A DNA stretch of 7,920 nt from Odoribacteraceae bacterium (GTDB lineage: Bacteria; Bacteroidota; Bacteroidia; Bacteroidales; Marinifilaceae), in assembly GCA_031267995.1 (NCBI GenBank), contig JAIRXZ010000073.1, positions 1 to 7,920 on the forward strand. Reading direction: 5' to 3'. Made by a program: the position numbers and the translations under genes. Below the pieces are notes generated by a model, which saw only the letters and a program-made list of their open reading frames with translations, was not told where the DNA came from and did no database searches. Within the stretch, counting starts at the first letter, position 1. Each line of letters starts with the position of its first letter. Positions 1 through 6,247 of the stretch are shown here, piece after piece.

Positions 1-46
1 GGGGGGAGGGGGGCGGGGGTGTTCGTCTGTTTATTTTCACGGGGGG
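1..46 (+). other. G-rich tract with quadruplex potential
   Basis: The left edge carries G-runs at 1-6, 8-13 and 15-19, separated by single bases, with a further six-G run at 41-46. Three closely spaced runs plus a distant fourth, or a run outside the window, could form a G-quadruplex on the plus strand. It lies just past the 3' end of the M16 gene, so that transcript would be C-rich here. No hairpin terminator and no supportable start of another gene is visible in 1-52. Confidence 0.4.
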
Positions 47-52
47 CAGGTG

Positions 53-1303
53 TTAGCGGTTGGTGGCGAGGTAGAGGAGTGTGGAGGAGTTGGCGGATCG
101 GAGGGTTTCGGCGGCGACGCGGCGGAGGGTGTCGGCGTCGATGGCGGCGTAGCGGTGTCGCTCGGTGTTGACGAGGGTGATGTCGCCGGTGTATTCGAGG
201 GCGGCGAGGCGGGCTGCTTTTTCGTGGTAGCTTATTTCGTCGCAGGCGAGGCGGGTTTCTATTTTGGCGGCGGTTTTCTGGAGTTCGCGTGGGGTGACGC
301 CGTCGGTGACGAGGTGTTGTATTTCGTCGAGGAGTGCGCGTTCGGCGGTGTGGACGGGCGTGCCGGCGGCGACGGTTCCGTGGAGGAGGATGAGGCCGGG
401 GTCGAGTTCGCCGGTGACGTAGGCGTCGAGTTCGGCGAAGAGGGGGCGTCGCTTGACGAGCTGGCGGTGGAGGCGGGAGGATTCGCCGTCGGCGAGTATG
501 TCCGAGAGGAGGTCGCAGGCGTAGAAGTTGTCCGTGGCGCGGCCGCCGGCGTGGTAGGCGATGCAGATGACGTCGGAGGGGACGGGGATGGGGTGGCTGG
601 CGCTTTCGAGGCGACGGGGGGCGCGCTGGCGGGGTTCGACGGGGATTTTTTGGCGGGGAGCGGCGGCCGGGGGAATGTCGCCAAACCAGCGTTTGACGAG
701 TTCGAGGGCGCGGGAGGCGGGGATGTTTCCGCTGATGGAGAGGATGGCGTTGTCCGGGGCGTAGTGGCTGAGGGCGAAGTTTTTGACTTCGTCGAGGGTG
801 ACGTTTTCGACGTGGGAGGGGTGGATGCCGATGGTGTTCCAGCGGTAGGGGTGGACGCGGTAGGCGAGGGGGCGAAGTTGTAGCCAGAGGTCGCCGTAGG
901 GTCGGTTGAGGTAGTTTTGCTTGAATTCTTCGATGACGACGTTTTTCTGTACGCGGAGGGCGCGGGGGGATAGTTTTGGCCATAGCATCCTGTCGGATTC
1001 GAGCCAGAGCGCCGTTTCGATGGCGGCGGCGGGGAGGATGGTGTAGTAGTTGGTGTAGTCGTTGCCGGTGTAGGCGTTGCAGTTGCCGCCGGCTTGCTGG
1101 ACGCGGTTGTCAAAATCGGTGACGTGGCGGGACCCGCCGAACATGAGGTGCTCGAAGAGGTGGGCGAGGCCGGTGCGGTCGGGGTTTTCGTCGCGGGCGC
1201 CTACTTTGTAGAGGATGTTGACGGCGATGAAGGGGGTGGTGACGTCGGTGTTGCAGATGACGGTGAGGCCGTTGTCGAGGGTGGTTTTTTCGTACTGGAT
1301 CAT
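53..1303 (-). CDS. M16 family zinc metallopeptidase (insulinase/processing-peptidase type)
   Basis: A 416-residue single-unit M16 (pitrilysin/insulinase clan ME) endopeptidase, predicted to cleave peptides or small unfolded proteins. The inverted zinc motif HLFEH is intact at residues 48-52: H48 and H52 bind zinc and E51 is the general base. The third ligand is expected about 75 residues later, at E125/E126 in VVIEEF. A second M16-like domain covers roughly residues 180-370. The length fits one half of a bacterial M16 heterodimer or a homodimeric enzyme; full-length insulinases are about twice as long. The start MIQYEKTTLDNGL is typical of the family, begins directly with the first beta strand, and leaves no signal peptide, so I infer a cytoplasmic location. 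The stop is TAA. The gene is last in the minus-strand row and its start sits 7 nt after the T-run of a strong hairpin. The family call is secure; the substrate is unknown. Confidence 0.93.
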   Translation of the reverse strand: MIQYEKTTLDNGLTVICNTDVTTPFIAVNILYKVGARDENPDRTGLAHLFEHLMFGGSRHVTDFDNRVQQAGGNCNAYTGNDYTNYYTILPAAAIETALWLESDRMLWPKLSPRALRVQKNVVIEEFKQNYLNRPYGDLWLQLRPLAYRVHPYRWNTIGIHPSHVENVTLDEVKNFALSHYAPDNAILSISGNIPASRALELVKRWFGDIPPAAAPRQKIPVEPRQRAPRRLESASHPIPVPSDVICIAYHAGGRATDNFYACDLLSDILADGESSRLHRQLVKRRPLFAELDAYVTGELDPGLILLHGTVAAGTPVHTAERALLDEIQHLVTDGVTPRELQKTAAKIETRLACDEISYHEKAARLAALEYTGDITLVNTERHRYAAIDADTLRRVAAETLRSANSSTLLYLATNR

Positions 1304-1315
1304 GTGTATGAAAAG

Positions 1316-1342
1316 CGTCCCCCGACGGGTGGCCGGGGGACG
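1316..1342 (-). terminator. GC-rich hairpin with short T-run between MFS and M16 genes
   Basis: In the transcribed (minus) direction a perfect 9-bp stem, CGTCCCCCG paired with CGGGGGACG, encloses a 9-nt loop. It is followed by C, then TTTT (plus-strand 1314-1311). This looks like an intrinsic terminator for the MFS transcript. The T-run is short, and the M16 ATG follows only 7 nt later, which leaves no room for a separate promoter downstream of the hairpin. It could therefore be a leaky terminator or attenuator, or a structured 5' leader of the M16 gene. Confidence 0.55.
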
Positions 1343-1351
1343 GGGTGGGGG
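1327..1351 (+). other. G-quadruplex motif on the template strand of the MFS-M16 spacer
   Basis: The plus strand has G-runs of 3 (1327-1329), 5 (1335-1339), 4 (1342-1345) and 5 (1347-1351) with loops of 5, 2 and 1 nt. This meets the usual four-run G3+N1-7 pattern. It overlaps the right-hand arm and loop of the hairpin and lies on the template strand for the genes on both sides, where a folded quadruplex could hinder RNA polymerase. Function is inferred only; the region is G-rich in general. Confidence 0.4.
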
Positions 1352-1354
1352 TTG

Positions 1355-2710
1355 TTATTTCTTCACTTTGACGTTGGGGGATTCGAGGCCGTAGCCTTTC
1401 TTTTTGTCTTCTGCTTTGAGGAGGAAGGCGAAGTAGACGGCCAGCACGCCGAAGCCGGCGAAGATCATCATGGGGTAGGTGTAGTCGTAGTGGACTTCCG
1501 TGCCAATGGTGGTTTTGCAGTATTTGTCGAGTACCCAGCCGATGAGGAAGGGGACGCCCATGATTCCGATGTTTTGTAGCCAGAAGATGAGGGCGTAGGC
1601 GGTACCGAGTTGCTTTTCCGGTATGATTTTGGGTACGGACGGCCACATGGCCGAGGGTACGAGGGAGAACGCGACGCCGAGGATGATGGTGACGATGACG
1701 GCGACGATCCAGTGGTCGAAGGCAGGCGTGGCAAAGAGCGCGTGCACGATAACGAGCATGATGGCGCCGAGGATCATGATGGATGCCCCGCGTCCCTTGC
1801 GGTCGTAGAGGTTGCCGAAGAGGGGGGTGAGGAGGATGGTGCCGAGGGGCAGGAGGCTGGGGATGCTGCCGGCAAAGCTGGGGTCGACGCCGTATTTATG
1901 TATCACCAGGTCGGTGGCGTATTTGAAGAAGGGGAAGACGGCGGAGTAGAAAAGGAGGCATAGTATGGCAATGAGCCAGAATCCTTTGTTGCGGATGATG
2001 ATCATGATGTCGGAGGGGCGGAAGGGGTCTTCCTTGGCGGTGTCCGCGGGGAGGGATTTTTCCAGTTTCTTGTCCATGACGCAGTAGACGGTGAAGCTGA
2101 TGAAGCCTATGCACAGGAGGATGAGGCCGCAGAGTATGGGCATCGATATGGAGAAGTTGGTGGCGAGGGGGATGCCGAAGAGCAGGGCGAGCGCCGATCC
2201 GAGACGGGCGGTGGCCATCTCCATTCCCATGGCGAGGGCGAGTTCTCTTCCCTTGAACCATTTGACGATGACCTTGGAGACGGTGATGCCCGTGATTTCG
2301 ATGCCCACGCCGAAGATGGCGTAGCCGAGGCCTGCCAGGATGACTTGCGTTTTCATGCCGAGGATTAGGCTGTCGGCGGGGAAGACGGTGGTGATGGCGT
2401 AGTACTTGACGGCCACGCCGGCGACCATGAGGAAGGAGGAGGTGAGGCCGGTGAAGCGCACGCCCATTTTGTCGAGGACGATGCCACCGAGAATGAGCAT
2501 GAAGAGGAAGACGTTGAACCAGCCGTAGCCGCTGTTGAAGATTCCGTACTCGGAGCTAGTCCAAAGTAGCTCTTTTTCGAGCAGGGGCTTCAGGGGGGAC
2601 ATCGCTTCCGTGAGGAAGTAACCGCACAGCATCGTGAATGCGACCACGCCAAGGGCTGTCCAACGGGCTACCGGCGAGTCGCGCAGTGTTTTTTGTAGTT
2701 TTTCTACCAT
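1355..2710 (-). CDS. Major facilitator superfamily transporter, 12 TM
   Basis: A 451-residue inner-membrane permease. Twelve hydrophobic segments can be placed at about residues 17-38, 57-80, 88-106, 115-145, 157-180, 188-211, 244-265, 283-300, 309-328, 333-355, 370-393 and 411-432. A polar loop (about 212-242) separates the two halves, as in MFS proteins. The loop after TM2 carries the MFS signature as GGIVLDKMGVR (75-85), and the equivalent loop after TM8 carries GNLYDRKGRG (299-308). The C-terminus is lysine-rich and cytosolic. The start is supported by an A-rich leader immediately upstream and by a short N-terminal helix before TM1. From memory the sequence style recalls bacterial relatives of the eukaryotic MFSD1 dipeptide carrier, but the substrate cannot be read from the sequence; organic acid or sugar-acid carriers are alternatives. 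It follows the GT2 gene after 48 nt and precedes a peptidase gene. Confidence 0.9.
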   Translation of the reverse strand: MVEKLQKTLRDSPVARWTALGVVAFTMLCGYFLTEAMSPLKPLLEKELLWTSSEYGIFNSGYGWFNVFLFMLILGGIVLDKMGVRFTGLTSSFLMVAGVAVKYYAITTVFPADSLILGMKTQVILAGLGYAIFGVGIEITGITVSKVIVKWFKGRELALAMGMEMATARLGSALALLFGIPLATNFSISMPILCGLILLCIGFISFTVYCVMDKKLEKSLPADTAKEDPFRPSDIMIIIRNKGFWLIAILCLLFYSAVFPFFKYATDLVIHKYGVDPSFAGSIPSLLPLGTILLTPLFGNLYDRKGRGASIMILGAIMLVIVHALFATPAFDHWIVAVIVTIILGVAFSLVPSAMWPSVPKIIPEKQLGTAYALIFWLQNIGIMGVPFLIGWVLDKYCKTTIGTEVHYDYTYPMMIFAGFGVLAVYFAFLLKAEDKKKGYGLESPNVKVKK

Positions 2711-2758
2711 GATTTTTTTTGTTTTGTGTTTAACATGATTTGGGTTTTAAATATTGGG
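2711..2758 (-). promoter_or_regulatory. AT-rich A-tract leader of the MFS gene
   Basis: This 48-nt spacer is strikingly AT-rich for the window. Read on the minus strand it ends in a run of eight A residues (plus-strand T 2713-2720) before TC and the MFS ATG. A-rich leaders without a Shine-Dalgarno sequence are typical of Bacteroidota translation starts. I could not find a good TAnnTTTG -7 box or a terminator hairpin, so it may be a leader inside a longer operon or hold a poorly conserved promoter. Confidence 0.45.
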
Positions 2759-3706
2759 TTATATCTCTTTTTCCACGTGGTAGGTGTTGCGGTCATGGGC
2801 GTTGCGCGAGATTAGCTCGGCAAGGAATCCGGCGAGGAATAGTTGCGTGCCGAGGATCATGCAGGCGAGGGCGATGTAGAAGTAGGGGTTGCTGGCGACT
2901 AACGGCGCCTTGATGCCGCGGGTGACGGCGATCCATTTTTCGATGCCGATCCAGGCGGCGGAGCAGAAGCCGGCGGTGAAGAGGAGGGTGCCGATGGCGC
3001 CGAAGAGGTGCATCGGCTTTTTGGAGAAACGGGTGATGAAGGTGACGGTGAGGAGGTCGAGGAAGCCGTTGATGAAGCGGCTGAGGCCGAATTTGCTGAC
3101 GCCGTATTTGCGCGCCTGGTGCTCGACCGCCCGCTCGCCGACGCGGTTGAAGCCGGCTTGCTTGGCGAGGATGGGGATGTAGCGGTGCATTTCGCCGTAG
3201 ACTTCTATGTTTTTGACCACGTCGTTTTTGTAGGCTTTCAGTCCGCAGTTGAAGTCGTGCAGTTTCAGGCCGGAGAAGCGACGCGCCGTGGCGTTGAAGA
3301 GTTTCGTGGGGATGGTTTTGGAGAGGGGGTCGTGGCGCTTTTTTTTCCAGCCGGAGACGAGGTCGTAGTCCTCCGCCGCGATCATTTGGTAGAGGGCGGG
3401 TATTTCGTCGGGGGAGTCCTGGAGGTCGGCGTCCATGGTGATGACTACCGCGCCGGCGGCGGCCTCGAAGCCGCGGTGAAGGGCGGCCGATTTGCCGTAG
3501 TTGCGGCGGAATTTGATGCCGCGGATGGCCGGGTTGCCGGCGGCGAGGCGCTCGATGACCGACCAGGAGCGGTCGCGGCTGCCGTCGTCGACGAGGATGA
3601 TTTCGTAGGCGAGGTGGTTGGCTTGCATGACCCGCGCGATCCATGCCGTCAGTTCCGGCAGGGATTCTTCTTCGTTGTAGAGGGGGATGATGATGGATAT
3701 GTCCAT
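2759..3706 (-). CDS. Family 2 glycosyltransferase with two C-terminal TM helices (DPM1/GtrB type)
   Basis: A 315-residue polyprenyl-phosphate sugar transferase-like protein. The GT-A domain starts at once with ISIIIPLYNEEESLPEL (3-19). The nucleotide-binding DDGS is at 40-43, and the metal-binding DAD of MDADLQDSPDE is at 92-94. Two hydrophobic segments at about 231-253 and 276-299 anchor the C-terminus, as in GtrB/ArnC-type enzymes, which move a sugar from a nucleotide donor to undecaprenyl phosphate on the cytosolic face. I place the start at 3706, giving MDISIII, the usual family start, 4 nt after the DUF4199 stop. An ATG at 3718 would add MHNH and overlap that gene by 8 nt. The open frame continues to 4066, but that extension lies wholly in another frame of the DUF4199 gene and has no GT2 character. 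Sugar and acceptor are unknown. Confidence 0.93.
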   Translation of the reverse strand: MDISIIIPLYNEEESLPELTAWIARVMQANHLAYEIILVDDGSRDRSWSVIERLAAGNPAIRGIKFRRNYGKSAALHRGFEAAAGAVVITMDADLQDSPDEIPALYQMIAAEDYDLVSGWKKKRHDPLSKTIPTKLFNATARRFSGLKLHDFNCGLKAYKNDVVKNIEVYGEMHRYIPILAKQAGFNRVGERAVEHQARKYGVSKFGLSRFINGFLDLLTVTFITRFSKKPMHLFGAIGTLLFTAGFCSAAWIGIEKWIAVTRGIKAPLVASNPYFYIALACMILGTQLFLAGFLAELISRNAHDRNTYHVEKEI

Positions 3707-3710
3707 GTGG

Positions 3711-4235
3711 TTATGCATTGGGACGCGCCGCGCGCCTGAGGATTGCCGCGATGATGAGACAGATGAAGGTGCCGGTGAGTACTTTTCCCAGCAGCTCCTC
3801 GAGGGCGATGAAGGCGGGCATGTGCACTTTGTCGAAGGTTTCGGCGGCCATCGCGTAGAAGATAGAGTCGCCGTGTACCTCTTTGAACATGTCGAGCATG
3901 ACGGTTTTGTATTTTTCCGACAGATCCGGCCGCGAGGCGTAGAGGAAGAAGATGCCCAGGGCGTGCAGGATGGCGGCGACGAGTACGATCTTGAAGCCCG
4001 ACGCGAATGCCCGGCCGTAGGTGATGAGGCCTCCCGCGAGGTCGTCCCGCAGTTTTTTGACGCCAAAGAAGCAGGCGATGATGAGCAGGCAGTAGAGGAG
4101 GTTGTTTAAACGGGGGTTCATCACGACCTCCCTCCCCGTCGCGAGGAAAAGGAGGGAGGTGATGACGAGGCTCGCCCCGGCAAGCAGTCCGAATGCCATT
4201 ACCGGCCCGATGGGGCGTTGTTTGATTGGTGTCAT
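3711..4235 (-). CDS. DUF4199 family four-TM membrane protein
   Basis: A 174-residue integral membrane protein resembling the DUF4199 family, which is known mainly from Bacteroidota and has no established function. Four hydrophobic segments lie at about residues 12-33, 44-60, 80-100 and 147-167. The sequence GLITYGRAFASGFKI (69-83) before TM3 matches the family's characteristic G-x-x-x-Y/F-G-x-A-F core. A soluble stretch at about 101-146, rich in charged residues, lies between TM3 and TM4. The start ATG is 2 nt after the glucosaminidase stop, and the stop overlaps or nearly touches the GT2 start, so translational coupling on both sides is likely. It plausibly acts with the adjacent glycosyltransferase at the inner membrane; that is inference from position only. 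Confidence 0.85.
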   Translation of the reverse strand: MTPIKQRPIGPVMAFGLLAGASLVITSLLFLATGREVVMNPRLNNLLYCLLIIACFFGVKKLRDDLAGGLITYGRAFASGFKIVLVAAILHALGIFFLYASRPDLSEKYKTVMLDMFKEVHGDSIFYAMAAETFDKVHMPAFIALEELLGKVLTGTFICLIIAAILRRAARPNA

Positions 4236-4237
4236 AA

Positions 4238-5161
4238 TTATTGCATGTCGTTATATCCCCGCAGGAAGATGGTCTCCCCCGGCCGGAGCGTTTCGTTTGG
4301 CTTGAGGTAGTTGTAGTCGAGCAAACGGTAGAGTTTGATGCCGTATTCCTGCGAGATCCAGTAGGCCGTTTCTCCCTCCTGCACCCTGTGGCGGGCGTGG
4401 GCGCGGGCTGCTTTGTTTTTCTTTGCCTTCAGGAAGACGTTCATGCCCACGCGGATGGAGGTTTCTTGCTTGTCATTGTACTCGAGCAGCTTTGGCAGGG
4501 AGATGTTGAAGTAGGCGGCGATGGTCTCGAAGGTGTCGCCCGACTGCACCCGGATGCAGGGGATGCCGTTGACGCGCCCCGTGCGCTGGCGGTAGTTGAA
4601 CCGCGGGTCGAGGTTGGTGGCGGCCGTTTCGCGGGAGAAGATTTTGAGGTTGGCGCCCCTGTCCAGGTGGTGCAGCCCCTCCTCCTCGATGATGGCAATC
4701 AGGCGCTGGGCGTACTGCGGGTTGGTGGCGTAGCCCGCGCGTTGCAGGCCTCTTGCCCAGCCCTTGTAGTCGCTCTTGTTTAGTTTAAAGAGGGAGGCGT
4801 AGCGCGGGCGGGAGGTGAGAAAGTCGCTATGATCCAACCAGGATTGTTCGGGGGAGCGATATTTCCGGAAACATTCGTTTGGCTTGTTGTCGTCTTTCAG
4901 GACGGTGGCGCCTTGCCAATTGTCGTGGCACTTGATGCCGAAGTGGTTGTTGGCCGTCCGGGCGAGCGAGGAGGTGCCGGAACCCGATTCCAGGATGCCC
5001 TGCGCCAACTTGATGCTGGCGGGGATGCCCGTGCGCTTCATCTCCTTGATGGCGATTTTACTGTATTGCTGGATGTATAACTTGCGCGTGTTCCTGTCTT
5101 CGGCCATACACGGGGCAAGGCTCCAGCAGGTGAGTAATAAAAGGATAGCAAGTTTGTTCAT
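4238..5161 (-). CDS. Secreted glucosaminidase-domain peptidoglycan hydrolase with two LysM domains
   Basis: A 307-residue cell-wall hydrolase. Residues 1-20 form a signal peptide: MNK, a hydrophobic core (LAILLLLTCW), and probable cleavage after CMA, before EDRN. C18 follows LAP, a poor lipobox, so I favour signal peptidase I. A glucosaminidase (GH73/PF01832-like) domain spans about 30-165. The predicted catalytic glutamate is E58 in ILESGSG, and the conserved NNHFGIKC is at 71-78. Two LysM domains follow at about 202-245 and 258-301, both starting with the RVQ(S/E)G(D/E)T pattern; they should bind the N-acetylglucosamine backbone. Such enzymes cleave the glycan strands of peptidoglycan in the periplasm. 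The gene heads the minus-strand row that continues into DUF4199 and GT2. It appears intact; domain order and length are normal for Bacteroidales. Confidence 0.94.
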   Translation of the reverse strand: MNKLAILLLLTCWSLAPCMAEDRNTRKLYIQQYSKIAIKEMKRTGIPASIKLAQGILESGSGTSSLARTANNHFGIKCHDNWQGATVLKDDNKPNECFRKYRSPEQSWLDHSDFLTSRPRYASLFKLNKSDYKGWARGLQRAGYATNPQYAQRLIAIIEEEGLHHLDRGANLKIFSRETAATNLDPRFNYRQRTGRVNGIPCIRVQSGDTFETIAAYFNISLPKLLEYNDKQETSIRVGMNVFLKAKKNKAARAHARHRVQEGETAYWISQEYGIKLYRLLDYNYLKPNETLRPGETIFLRGYNDMQ

Positions 5162-5213
5162 GATGTGGTTGAATTGCTTATTTTCACGTCGTAAATGTAA
5201 TTAAAAATATGGT
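5162..5213. promoter_or_regulatory. Divergent promoter region, glucosaminidase versus cdd
   Basis: These 52 AT-rich bases separate two divergent starts, so they should hold a promoter for each gene, perhaps extending into the coding regions. On the minus strand TACATTTA (plus-strand 5192-5199) matches the Bacteroidota -7 consensus TAnnTTTG at all but the last base, about 30 nt upstream of the glucosaminidase ATG. A TTG for a -33 element can be placed about 23 nt further upstream (5223-5225, inside cdd), slightly beyond the usual spacing. No convincing counterpart for cdd was found. A-rich leaders precede both starts. Confidence 0.4.
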
Positions 5214-5627
5214 ATGGAGAAACAAGAGCATGAGGCTTTGTTGAAAATCGCGCGGATGGCCGTGGAGGGCGCTTATAGCGTGTACTCCCGGTTTTCGGTG
5301 GGCGCGGCGGTGTTGCTGGAGAACGGGGAGGTTGTCCGGGGGGCAAACCAGGAGAATATGGCTTACCCGTCGGGGTTGTGCGCCGAGCGGGTGGCGCTGT
5401 TTTATGCCTGTTCCACCTATCCGGGGGTTGCCGTGACGGGTGTTGCCGTTGCCGCGCGGGACGCTTCGGGGGCGTGGGCGTCGATCACACCCTGCGGGGC
5501 TTGCCGGCAGGTGATGGCGGAGGTTATTCGTCGCTATGGTAGGGATTTTGACGTGATTCTCGCGGATGGCGAGGGGTACAAGGTTGTCCGGGCGAGCGAT
5601 TTGTTGCCGTTTCCCTTTGGCATGTAA
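5214..5627 (+). CDS. cdd: Cytidine deaminase
   Basis: A 137-residue homotetramer-type cytidine deaminase, converting cytidine and deoxycytidine to uridine and deoxyuridine in cytoplasmic pyrimidine salvage. All catalytic elements are present. YSVYSRFSVGAA (21-32) and the ribose-binding NQEN (45-48) are followed by the first zinc motif CAE at 56-58 (C56 ligand, E58 proton shuttle). The second zinc motif is PCGACRQ at 93-99 (C94 and C97 ligands). The length equals that of short Gram-positive enzymes and is about 20 residues shorter at the N-terminus than the Bacteroides proteins I recall. An in-frame TAA at 5202-5204 rules out an upstream start, so ATG 5214 is secure. It is the only plus-strand gene here, divergent from the glucosaminidase gene and convergent with recR with only 8 bp between stop codons. 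Confidence 0.96.
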   Translation: MEKQEHEALLKIARMAVEGAYSVYSRFSVGAAVLLENGEVVRGANQENMAYPSGLCAERVALFYACSTYPGVAVTGVAVAARDASGAWASITPCGACRQVMAEVIRRYGRDFDVILADGEGYKVVRASDLLPFPFGM

Positions 5628-5635
5628 CCCCATTT

Positions 5636-6247
5636 TTACAGGGTAAAACGAATCCGGTTGACGATGGAGCGACCGAGGGTGAGTTCGTCGATATATTCGA
5701 GGTCGTTGCCCACGGCGATTCCCTTGGCGAGCGTGGTGATGACCAGCTCCTCTCGCCGGGGGAATTTTTTGTAGATATAATAAGCCGTGGTATCTCCCTC
5801 GATGGTCGCGCCCAGGGCGAAGATCACCTCCCGCGTGGCCGGCGCCTCCACGCGCTGGAGCAGCGTGGCAATGTGCAGGTCGGAGGGGCCTACCCCGTCC
5901 ATGGGGGAGATTACGCCGCCGAGGACGTGGTACACTCCCTTGAATTGGCCGGTGGATTCGATGGAGATGACATCCTGGATATTCTCCACCACGCAAATCG
6001 TGGTATCGTCCCGCTTCGGGTCGGAGCAGATATCGCAGCGCTCCCCGTCGGAGATGTTGTGGCAGCGCGCGCACTCGCGTATCGACTCTTTGAGCTGGCG
6101 GATGGCCTCCAGGAAGGTTTCCACGTCCTCCTTGTCGCGTCGCAGCATCTGCAGCACGAAGCGGAGCGCCGTCTTCCGCCCGATGCCCGGCAGCGTGGCG
6201 AATTGCTCCACCGCTTTTTCTACCAGCCTGGATGACAGCGATAGCAT
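5636..6247 (-). CDS. recR: Recombination mediator protein RecR
   Basis: A 203-residue RecR. With RecO (and RecF) it loads RecA on SSB-coated single-stranded gaps in the cytoplasm. The N-terminal helix-hairpin-helix is LPGIGRKTALRF (19-30). A four-cysteine zinc finger has ligands C59, C62, C71 and C74 (C-x2-C-x8-C-x2-C). The Toprim domain runs from about 82 to 175, with CVVEN (E88), then HVLGGVISPMDGVGP (107-121) and ATIEGDTTA (147-155). The C-terminal Walker-B-like segment continues through GIAVGNDLEYIDELTLGR (176-193). Length is normal for the family (about 200). Its ATG directly follows the recJ stop (TAAATG), so it is almost certainly co-transcribed and translationally coupled with recJ. 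Confidence 0.97.
   Translation of the reverse strand: MLSLSSRLVEKAVEQFATLPGIGRKTALRFVLQMLRRDKEDVETFLEAIRQLKESIRECARCHNISDGERCDICSDPKRDDTTICVVENIQDVISIESTGQFKGVYHVLGGVISPMDGVGPSDLHIATLLQRVEAPATREVIFALGATIEGDTTAYYIYKKFPRREELVITTLAKGIAVGNDLEYIDELTLGRSIVNRIRFTL

Noticed and set aside
31..41. 11-base match TTATTTTCACG at 31-41 and 5178-5188, both non-coding
   Set aside because: Several 11-base matches are expected by chance in about 8 kb, and the two sites share no other context.
16..52. A GTG-started minus-strand frame running off the left edge downstream of M16
   Set aside because: It has only a dozen or so codons, mostly Pro, from a C-rich stretch; nothing supports a real gene.
50..883. Plus-strand frame antisense to the M16 gene encoding a Gly/Val/Glu/Asp-rich product
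   Set aside because: The low-complexity composition follows from the G-rich strand; the M16 frame opposite has a complete HxxEH protein.
259..1113. Ser/Thr/Pro-rich minus-strand frame resembling a mucin-like or surface protein
   Set aside because: It lies entirely inside the M16 gene in another frame, and the same composition recurs in off-frame translations across this window.
4104..4111. Palindrome GTTTAAAC, and CCACGTGG at 2773-2780
   Set aside because: Both lie inside coding sequence (DUF4199 and the GT2 C-terminus) and are explained by the codons.
5624..5645. Possible bidirectional terminator between cdd and recR
   Set aside because: Only a 4-bp ACCC/GGGT stem can be formed around the 8-bp gap, which is too weak to call.
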